From Tissierellia bacterium (GTDB lineage: Bacteria > Bacillota_A > Clostridia > Tissierellales > Peptoniphilaceae), in the NCBI GenBank assembly GCA_012513395.1, contig JAAZCH010000296.1:1-11933 (forward strand): a DNA stretch of 11,933 nucleotides. Reading direction: 5' to 3'. Position 1 is the first letter of the stretch. The number at the start of each line of letters is the position of its first letter. The position numbers and the translations under genes were made by a program. The notes beneath the pieces are model-generated. The model saw only the letters and a program-made list of their open reading frames with translations, was not told the DNA's origin and made no database searches. This document shows, piece after piece, positions 7,018 through 11,933 of this stretch.

Positions 7018-7593
7018 ATGTCTAAAACATTAGAAATCAGATGGCACGGTAGAGGTGGCCAAGGGGCGAAAACTGCTTCCCTTCTATTAGCTGACGCTGC
7101 CTTTGCTACAGGAAATTATGTTCAAGGTTTTCCTGAGTACGGTCCTGAAAGAATGGGTGCGCCTATAACTGCATATAACAGAATAAGCGAAAAACCTATA
7201 AGAGTTCACTCTAACATATACAATCCAGATTACGTGGTGGTAGTAGACCAAACTCTTTTGGAAGCTGTAAATGTTACTGAAGGTTTAAAAGAAGACGGTG
7301 CTATTATAGTAAATAGCGAAAAGAGCCCTGAAGAAATTAGAAAACATCTAAAAGGATACAAAGGTGACGTATATACCATAGATGCTAAAACTATTTCTGA
7401 AGATTGCTTAGGTAGATATTTCCCTAACACTCCTATGTTAGCTTCAGTAGTAAAGGTATCCCAAGTTATGGATGACGAAACTTTTATTACCGAAATGGAA
7501 AATTCCTTTAAGCACAAATTCTCGCACAAACCTGAAGTTATCGAAGGAAATATGAACGCTCTTCGCAGATCCCTTGAGGAGGTTAGAAAATAA
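7018..7593 (+). CDS. porG: 2-oxoacid:ferredoxin oxidoreductase, gamma subunit
   Basis: Gamma subunit (191 residues, typical length) of a four-subunit, oxygen-sensitive, cytosolic 2-oxoacid:ferredoxin oxidoreductase. The complex decarboxylates a 2-oxoacid with CoA to an acyl-CoA, CO2 and reduced ferredoxin. Family marks are GRGGQGAKTA (11-20) and GFPEYGPERMGAP (37-49). The start has GGAGG at 7007-7011, six bases ahead. First gene of a gamma-delta-alpha-beta operon, the order seen in pyruvate and branched-chain oxoacid enzymes of Thermotoga and Pyrococcus. The substrate cannot be read from the sequence: pyruvate, 2-oxoisovalerate or 2-oxobutyrate are all possible. The nearby methionine gamma-lyase, which makes 2-oxobutyrate, argues for the last as at least one substrate. 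Expression should need sigma-54. Confidence 0.93.
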   Translation: MSKTLEIRWHGRGGQGAKTASLLLADAAFATGNYVQGFPEYGPERMGAPITAYNRISEKPIRVHSNIYNPDYVVVVDQTLLEAVNVTEGLKEDGAIIVNSEKSPEEIRKHLKGYKGDVYTIDAKTISEDCLGRYFPNTPMLASVVKVSQVMDDETFITEMENSFKHKFSHKPEVIEGNMNALRRSLEEVRK

Positions 7594-7895
7594 TGAAACA
7601 CGATTACAAAAAATTACAAGAAGATGTAAGATGGGAAGATATTACCGAAGGTGGAGCTATTTATGCCGAAGGGAATTCCAAGCACTTTAAAACAGGAGAT
7701 TGGAGAACTAAAAGACCTATTTGGATAGAAGAAAATTGTAGACAATGCCTTCTTTGTTTTCCATATTGCCCAGACAGTTCCATACCTTTAACTGGTGATA
7801 AAAGATTAGATTTCAATTTCGACCACTGCAAAGGCTGCGGAATATGCGAAAAAGTATGTCCTTTTAAAGCAATAGAAATGGTGGAGGAAGAATAA
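7593..7895 (+). CDS. porD: 2-oxoacid:ferredoxin oxidoreductase, delta (ferredoxin-like) subunit
   Basis: A 100-residue protein with two [4Fe-4S] motifs: C49, C52, C55 and C59 in CRQCLLCFPYCP, and C79, C82, C85 and C89 in CKGCGICEKVCP. This is the electron-transfer subunit that passes electrons from the beta-subunit cluster to external ferredoxin. The N-terminal 45 residues, with the WRTKRPIW segment, are typical of PorD rather than free ferredoxins. The start overlaps the gamma stop by one base (TAATG), with AGGAGG at 7577-7582, so translation is probably coupled. Confidence 0.93.
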   Translation: MKHDYKKLQEDVRWEDITEGGAIYAEGNSKHFKTGDWRTKRPIWIEENCRQCLLCFPYCPDSSIPLTGDKRLDFNFDHCKGCGICEKVCPFKAIEMVEEE

Positions 7896-7896
7896 T

Positions 7897-9087
7897 ATGA
7901 CAATTAGAGAAAGATTATCAGGAAACGAAGCAGTTTCCATTGCTATTAAACAAATAAATCCAGATGTAATGCCAGCTTTCCCAATTACTCCATCCACTGA
8001 GATACCTCAATTCGTATCTACATATGTAGCTAATGGAGAAATCGACACAGAATTTGTAGCTGTGGAAAGTGAGCACAGTGCTATGAGTGCTGCGATAGGC
8101 TCATGTGCAGCAGGTGCAAGAAGTGTAACAGCTACTAGCTCCGCAGGACTAGCATTTATGTGGGAAGCATTGTACCTAGCAGCTTCTAAAAGACTTCCAG
8201 TTACTTTGGCTGTAGTTAATAGAGCACTATCCGGTCCAATCAATATAAACGCAGACCACTCAGACAGTATGGGAGCTAGAGATTCAGGCTGGATACAACT
8301 TTATTCTGAAAACGGACAAGAAGCATATGACAACTACATTCAGTCCATCAGAATAGCTGAACATCCAGACGTAATGCTACCAGTTATGACTTGTCAAGAC
8401 GGATTCATCACATCTCATGCTGTAGAAAATTTAAACTTAATTGAAGACGAATTAGTTAAAGAATTCGTAGGAGAATACGAACCTAAATATTCTTTATTAA
8501 ATGAAGAACATTCCCTATCTGTAGGTCCTTATGACACTCAACACTACTATATGGAACACAAAAAGCAACAATCTGAAGCTATGAAGAATGCTAAAAAGGT
8601 AATTTTAGACGTAGCAGCAGAATTCGAAAAGATTTCCGGTAGAAAATATGGACTTTTCGAAGAATATAAACTAGACGATGCAGAAATCGCTATAGTAATT
8701 ATGAACTCTGCAGCTGGAACTTCAAAAGACGCTATAGACAATCTTCGCGAAAAAGGAATTAAAGCTGGATTATTAAAACTTAGAGTTTTCAGACCATTCC
8801 CTGCTGACGAAATTAAAGAAGCTTTGAAACACGTAAAAGCTCTAGCGGTTATGGACAGAGCTGACAGCTTCAGTTCCCAAGGCGGACCTGTTTATCCAGA
8901 AGTAATGGCAGCACTTTATCCACTAGATGAAAAACCTTTAGCGATTAACTATATCTACGGTATAGGCGGAAGAGACGTTCGCGTGGAAAGTATAGAAGAA
9001 GTGTTTAACGAACTTGAAAAAATTAAAAACTCTAATGATGCTGGAGATAAATACAGATATTTAGGACTTAGAGGAGAAGATATATAA
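7897..9087 (+). CDS. porA: 2-oxoacid:ferredoxin oxidoreductase, alpha subunit
   Basis: Alpha subunit, 396 residues, full length. It carries the pyrimidine-binding half of the thiamine diphosphate site and much of the oxoacid pocket. Motifs: FPITPSTEI (28-36), VESEHSAMSA (56-65), TATSSAGLAFMWE (78-90) and HSDSMGARDSGW (121-132), followed by the C-terminal domain that ends in the usual Gly-rich YIYGIGGRDV segment. It starts one base after the delta stop, with GGAGG at 7883-7887. Many codons end in C or are A-rich favoured codons (GAC, TTC, CCA), as expected of a strongly expressed catabolic enzyme. The sequence is of the PorA type; I cannot separate pyruvate from 2-oxobutyrate or branched-chain specificity by eye. 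Confidence 0.93.
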   Translation: MTIRERLSGNEAVSIAIKQINPDVMPAFPITPSTEIPQFVSTYVANGEIDTEFVAVESEHSAMSAAIGSCAAGARSVTATSSAGLAFMWEALYLAASKRLPVTLAVVNRALSGPININADHSDSMGARDSGWIQLYSENGQEAYDNYIQSIRIAEHPDVMLPVMTCQDGFITSHAVENLNLIEDELVKEFVGEYEPKYSLLNEEHSLSVGPYDTQHYYMEHKKQQSEAMKNAKKVILDVAAEFEKISGRKYGLFEEYKLDDAEIAIVIMNSAAGTSKDAIDNLREKGIKAGLLKLRVFRPFPADEIKEALKHVKALAVMDRADSFSSQGGPVYPEVMAALYPLDEKPLAINYIYGIGGRDVRVESIEEVFNELEKIKNSNDAGDKYRYLGLRGEDI

Positions 9088-10025
9088 TGGCTTACAAATA
9101 TAAAGAAGAAATGCAAAAACCCGAGAGGTTCGCAGGCGGACACAGAATGTGCGAAGGTTGCGGAGCACCTCCAGTAGTTAGAACTATTTTAAGAGCACTT
9201 GATGTTGAAGAAAAAGCAGTAATCGGTTGTGCTACAGGATGTCTAGAAGTTTCTACATTTATGTATCCTTATACAACTTGGGAAGACTCCTTCATTCACA
9301 GTGCATTTGAAAACGCATCTGCTACAATTTCTGGAGTAGAAGCAGCATACAAAGCAAAAAAGAAAAAAGGACAAATCGAAAAAGATTATAAATTCATCAC
9401 ATTCGGTGGAGACGGCGGAACTTACGACATAGGTTTCCAATCCCTATCAGGAGCGATGGAAAGAGGACACGACATGGTTTATGTTTGCTACGACAATGGA
9501 GCTTACATGAACACAGGTATCCAAAGATCTTCAGCTACTCCTAAATTTGCAGATACTACAACTACGCCAGTAGGGGCAGAATCTCTAGGTAAAGATCAAT
9601 TCAAAAAGGATTTGACTAAGGTTATGGTAGCTCACAACATTCCATATGTTGCACAAACTACGCTATTCAAAAACTTCAAAGACATGCACGAAAAAGCTGA
9701 CAAAGCACTTCACAAAGAAGGCCCAGCATTTATGAACGTGTTAGCACCATGCCCAAGGGGATGGAGATATTCATCAGAATTCTTAATGGAAATTTGTAAA
9801 TTAGCAGTAGAAACTTGCTTCTGGCCACTATTCGAAGTGGAAGACGGAGTATGGAAACTTTCCTACAAACCAAAGGAAAAATTGCCAATCGAAGAATTCC
9901 TAAGACCACAAGGCAGATTCAGACATTTATTTAGACCTGAAAAAACAGAAGTTATCGCACAAATTCAAGCACAAGTAGACAAAGAGTGGGAAGATCTACT
10001 AAGAATGTGTAACGAAATCGACTAA
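9087..10025 (+). CDS. porB: 2-oxoacid:ferredoxin oxidoreductase, beta subunit
   Basis: Beta subunit, 312 residues. It binds the diphosphate and Mg2+ of thiamine diphosphate through GGDGGTYDIG (107-116) and YDNGAYMNTG (135-144). It carries the proximal [4Fe-4S] cluster, with likely ligands C22 and C25 (CEGC), C48 (IGC) and C222 (APCPRGW). The C-terminal region with WKLSYKP and RFRHLF is typical of PorB. The start overlaps the alpha stop by one base (TAATG), with GAGGAGA at 9071-9077. Together with the three preceding genes it completes the enzyme, so no subunit is missing. Codon use is again biased to C-ending codons for Phe, Asn and Asp. Confidence 0.93.
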   Translation: MAYKYKEEMQKPERFAGGHRMCEGCGAPPVVRTILRALDVEEKAVIGCATGCLEVSTFMYPYTTWEDSFIHSAFENASATISGVEAAYKAKKKKGQIEKDYKFITFGGDGGTYDIGFQSLSGAMERGHDMVYVCYDNGAYMNTGIQRSSATPKFADTTTTPVGAESLGKDQFKKDLTKVMVAHNIPYVAQTTLFKNFKDMHEKADKALHKEGPAFMNVLAPCPRGWRYSSEFLMEICKLAVETCFWPLFEVEDGVWKLSYKPKEKLPIEEFLRPQGRFRHLFRPEKTEVIAQIQAQVDKEWEDLLRMCNEID

Positions 10026-10043
10026 AATACGGAGGGTAAAATA

Positions 10044-10223
10044 ATGACAAAATATGTATGTAAACCATGTGGATATGTGTACGACCCAGAAGTTGGGGAC
10101 AAAGTAGCAAAGATAGCACCAGGAACACCCTTCGAAGAACTTCCAGAAAATTGGGTATGTCCAATGTGTGGCGCTAAGAAAAATCACTTCATGGAAGAAG
10201 ATTTAGAATACGCACCAAGATAA
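10044..10223 (+). CDS. Rubredoxin
   Basis: A 59-residue cytosolic one-iron electron carrier. The Fe(Cys)4 ligands are C6, C9, C39 and C42, in [10 protein letters not shown] and WVCPMCG. The conserved [12 protein letters not shown] segment and the terminal KKNHF are also present. The start is fixed by GGAGGG (10031-10036). It lies 18 bases after the porB stop with no terminator between, so it is the fifth gene of the operon. Rubredoxins can accept electrons from oxoacid oxidoreductases or ferredoxin and pass them to oxygen- or peroxide-detoxifying proteins. Here it may act as electron acceptor or as protection for the oxygen-sensitive enzyme (inference). Slightly longer than the 52-54 residues of classical rubredoxins, owing to an acidic C-terminal tail. 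Confidence 0.95.
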   Translation: MTKYVCKPCGYVYDPEVGDKVAKIAPGTPFEELPENWVCPMCGAKKNHFMEEDLEYAPR

Positions 10224-10235
10224 AAAAATCAGTGA

Positions 10236-10264
10236 ACAGTTTACAGAGTACAGTTTACAGTTTG
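10236..10264. repeat. Short tandem repeat of ACAGTTTACAG
   Basis: ACAGTTTACAG occurs at 10236-10246 and again at 10250-10260 (14-bp period), and a third partial copy (ACAGTTTG) overlaps the end. A related GTGAACAG lies just before it. It begins right after the rubredoxin stop. It looks like the edge of a dispersed intergenic repeat, but no second copy is in the window. Confidence 0.5.
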
Positions 10265-10364
10265 CTGCGCCTTTACTTGGCAGATTGAACTTGTCAAACA
10301 AATGCGAGGGTGTGTAGCTTTAGGAGAAATAAAATTCTGTGAATGCAAAATACATTATAAATTT
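10265..10364. other. Non-coding stretch between repeat and terminator
   Basis: No convincing gene. A 28-codon frame (10302-10388) has no ribosome binding site and runs into the terminator. The part at 10265-10300 is more GC-rich than its surroundings and contains small imperfect inverted repeats (CTGCGCC with GGCAG; TTGA with TCAA), so it may belong to the same repeat element as 10236-10264. It forms the 3' untranslated region of the por-rubredoxin message. Confidence 0.3.
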
Positions 10365-10400
10365 AAAAATCCGGACTTTATTGATTAGCCCGGATTTTTT
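10365..10400 (+). terminator. Rho-independent terminator of the por-rubredoxin operon
   Basis: AAAAATCCGG (10365-10374) pairs with CCGGATTTTT (10390-10399) around a 15-base loop that can add a CT/AG pair, followed by a T run. It is the first strong hairpin after the rubredoxin gene, leaving a 3' leader of about 140 bases. Confidence 0.85.
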
Positions 10401-10434
10401 CATTGTATTTTATTTCACGATGCTGTACTATTAA

Positions 10435-10596
10435 ATTTATAAAAGTTTGGATAAAAAAGTAAAAATAATTCCTGGTGAAGATATCACACTATACTCTAGA
10501 TGCTATCACTTCGGGGATTCCATAACATCTTACTCCAATTTTAAAGAAGCAGACTGCGATGGAGGATATGCAATTACTATTAGATTCTATGAGTAA
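10435..10596 (+). pseudogene. Orphan C-terminal gene fragment (hypothetical)
   Basis: An open frame of about 53 codons ends at TAA 10594-10596. It has no ATG near its beginning, no ribosome binding site and an in-frame stop at 10432-10434; the only possible start is a bare TTG at 10447. The translated sequence is protein-like: a charged lead, then IIPGEDITLY, CYHFGDSI and a C-terminal DCDGGYAITIRFYE. It therefore reads as the surviving tail of a gene whose 5' part is lost. From memory the Gly-rich DCDxG(F/Y)A tail resembles the ends of small Firmicute lipoproteins, possibly the family of the lipoprotein starting at 11767. It could instead be a short expressed gene with a weak start. Confidence 0.4.
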
Positions 10597-10608
10597 ATTA
10601 TACACTAA

Positions 10609-10638
10609 AAAATTCGCCATATTATAATGGCGAATTTT
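10609..10638. terminator. Bidirectional terminator at the 3' end of the peptidase gene
   Basis: AAAATTCGCCAT (10609-10620) pairs perfectly with ATGGCGAATTTT (10627-10638) around a 6-base loop, with A-rich and T-rich flanks. It overlaps the peptidase stop codon (10637-10639) and serves the leftward peptidase gene; it could also end the rightward fragment at 10435-10596. Confidence 0.85.
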
Positions 10639-11674
10639 ATTTATTCCATAAATCGTCATATTCTCTAATGGATTCTATTTTTCTTTCTTTTCTTCCCACT
10701 GTAGTTTTCCCATTGTACATGGATTGTAGTATCGCTTCTTCTGTTGCCAAAACTGTGGCTTCGAAAATTGCATCTATATCCTTTTCATCATATGATCTGA
10801 TGTCTAATTTTGAGCTGCCGTAGTGAGGAATTTTATTTGCGGTGGAAAATCCTATTGCTATTTCGCCGCTGCCATTTGAGACGAAGCTGCCTGTTCTGGC
10901 TATTCCTGATTGAACTCGCTTCAACATTCGTTTTAATTGACGATGAGTTAAGGGCAAGTCCGTGGCGATGACTACTATAATAGAGCCTTTATCCAGAGTC
11001 TCTTCTTGCTTTTTTATTTTAGCAATAGCTTCTCCAACTGGATTGTTATCAATTACCAAATTTTTTAATCGTCCAAAATTTGTTAGCGTCAATGCGCCAA
11101 TTATAAATTCTTCTCCTTCTATTTCTACAATCCTAGATGATGAACCTATGCCGCCTTTTAAATTATAACAAACCATTCCTGTTCCGGCGCCGACTGCACC
11201 TTCTTCAAAATCTTCTTTTGCATTTTCTATGGCTTTATAGACATCTTCTTTTCTTAAAAATAAATTTCTAATATCGTTTAAGTATCCATCGTTACACTCA
11301 CAGACCACAGGATTTACCGTGCCAGTCGTATCGCCTATGTCAGAATTATTATCTAGCATATAAGAAACCAAGCCATCTGAAATTTTTCCTACCGCAAGTG
11401 TATTCGTCAAGATTATGGGCGTCTCCAAAGTTCCCAGCTCTTCAATTTGTACCAGTCCTACGGATTTTCCAAATCCATTTATAACATGAGCTGCTGCTAT
11501 TAGCTTTTCTCGAAATATATTTCCTTCAATGGGAATTATCGCTGTTACACCAGTTTTTTTATCTCCATCGTCGTAAGTTACATGGCCGACTTTTACGCCT
11601 TGTACATCTGTTATACTATTTCTTTTTCCCTTTTTAAAATTGCCAATTTCAAGATTCCAAAGTTTTTTCTCCAT
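10637..11674 (-). CDS. P1/DmpA-family (S58) self-processing aminopeptidase
   Basis: A 345-residue protein of the DmpA/BapA (P1, S58) Ntn-hydrolase-like family. These enzymes are made as one chain that cuts itself before a serine, which then becomes the N-terminal nucleophile of the beta chain; known members release N-terminal D-, L- or beta-amino acids from peptides. The processing site is probably G230/S231 in KGSIIVVIATDLPL, giving alpha and beta chains of about 230 and 115 residues. Other family marks are NSITDVQGVKVGH near the N-terminus, EEGAVGAGTGM (about 158-167) and SGIARTGSFVSNGSGEIAIGF. No signal peptide is seen, so cytosolic. The ribosome binding site GAGGTGA (11682-11688) supports the start. 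It is monocistronic, with a terminator at its 3' end. Its substrate is unknown; a peptide-scavenging role fits an amino acid fermenter. Confidence 0.88.
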   Translation of the reverse strand: MEKKLWNLEIGNFKKGKRNSITDVQGVKVGHVTYDDGDKKTGVTAIIPIEGNIFREKLIAAAHVINGFGKSVGLVQIEELGTLETPIILTNTLAVGKISDGLVSYMLDNNSDIGDTTGTVNPVVCECNDGYLNDIRNLFLRKEDVYKAIENAKEDFEEGAVGAGTGMVCYNLKGGIGSSSRIVEIEGEEFIIGALTLTNFGRLKNLVIDNNPVGEAIAKIKKQEETLDKGSIIVVIATDLPLTHRQLKRMLKRVQSGIARTGSFVSNGSGEIAIGFSTANKIPHYGSSKLDIRSYDEKDIDAIFEATVLATEEAILQSMYNGKTTVGRKERKIESIREYDDLWNK

Positions 11675-11694
11675 GATTTTGTCACCTCAAATTA

Positions 11695-11703
11695 AGAATA
11701 GCA
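11695..11703 (-). promoter_or_regulatory. Candidate extended -10 for the peptidase gene
   Basis: The minus strand reads TGCTATTCT, an extended -10 (TGn plus a TATAAT-like hexamer). No good -35 is visible at the normal distance, and the start would fall only a few bases before the ribosome binding site. Low confidence. Confidence 0.25.
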
Positions 11704-11766
11704 CAAATTTGTTAAAAAAACTTCTTATTTTAAATTTTTTGGGTATCAATAGAGGAAGGCGGTGTT

Positions 11767-11933
11767 ATGATGAAGAAAAAATTTATTTTTATTATTTTAA
11801 TTGCAATGATTTTATTACTTATTACATCCTGTGCAAAAACTGAAAGCAACTACATAAAACCCAAAAAACTGTCCAGCGATGCAAAAAAGATCGTAGAAAT
11901 ACTCAATGACGATTTTTATATGTTCGATTTAAA
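11767..11933 (+). CDS. Lipoprotein, 3'-truncated by window edge
   Basis: Only the first 55 residues are present. Two Met codons, a Lys run (KKK), a hydrophobic core and the lipobox ITSC with lipidated C22 make a clear type II signal peptide, so the mature protein should be membrane-anchored on the outside of the cell. The mature start is polar and Lys-rich, followed by LSSDAKKIVEILNDDFYMF. The ribosome binding site is somewhere in the purine-rich 11751-11764; ATG 11767 or 11770 may be used. It is divergent from the peptidase gene across 92 bp. Family not identified with certainty. Confidence 0.8.
   Translation, partial: MMKKKFIFIILIAMILLLITSCAKTESNYIKPKKLSSDAKKIVEILNDDFYMFDL

Noticed and set aside
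8007..8243. Antisense reading frames inside the por genes
   Set aside because: They are opposite-strand shadows of well-identified subunits, with no ribosome binding sites or domain marks.
10271..10290. TTGGCAG-like -24 element in the intergenic region after rubredoxin
   Set aside because: No TTGC at the required spacing for the -12 box, and no gene with a proper start follows.
10302..10388. 28-codon frame after the rubredoxin gene
   Set aside because: No ribosome binding site, ends inside the terminator hairpin, and no recognisable motif.

Overview
The window is AT-rich and reads as a chromosomal segment of an anaerobic, amino-acid-fermenting low-GC Gram-positive, probably Clostridia or Tissierellia. 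The pointers are strong AGGAGG-type ribosome binding sites, a four-subunit 2-oxoacid:ferredoxin oxidoreductase, rubredoxin, methionine gamma-lyase and sigma-54-type regulation. I see no mobile-element genes, tRNA, rRNA or CRISPR array.

Layout. Bases 1-1056 (+) are the 3' part of a multi-spanning ion-transporter-type permease cut by the window edge. It converges on a bidirectional terminator (about 1066-1110). Bases 5248 down to 1116 (-) form a compact operon: a TyrR-like sigma-54 activator, an NhaC-family transporter and methionine gamma-lyase (gaps of 16 and 22 bp). A near-consensus -24/-12 promoter lies just upstream of the activator (5283-5298). Bases 6854-5463 (-) encode a second, divergent sigma-54 activator. 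It is transcribed away from a rightward operon (7018-10223) for the gamma, delta, alpha and beta subunits of a 2-oxoacid:ferredoxin oxidoreductase plus a 59-residue rubredoxin. That operon has a full-consensus -24/-12 element at 6967-6982, with a cluster of TGTTAGAA repeats upstream. A strong terminator follows at 10365-10400.

Bases 10224-10636 otherwise hold short tandem repeats, an orphan C-terminal-looking reading frame and a second bidirectional terminator. Bases 11674-10637 (-) encode a DmpA/P1-type self-processing peptidase. A lipoprotein gene starts at 11767 and runs off the right edge.

How the genes may work together (inference): the NhaC-family carrier could import methionine, and the lyase would split it to methanethiol, ammonia and 2-oxobutyrate. 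The oxidoreductase could oxidise 2-oxobutyrate to propionyl-CoA with reduction of ferredoxin or rubredoxin. Each half has its own adjacent sigma-54 activator and -24/-12 promoter, so the locus looks like a sigma-54-controlled methionine and 2-oxoacid catabolic module. Substrates cannot be proven from sequence.
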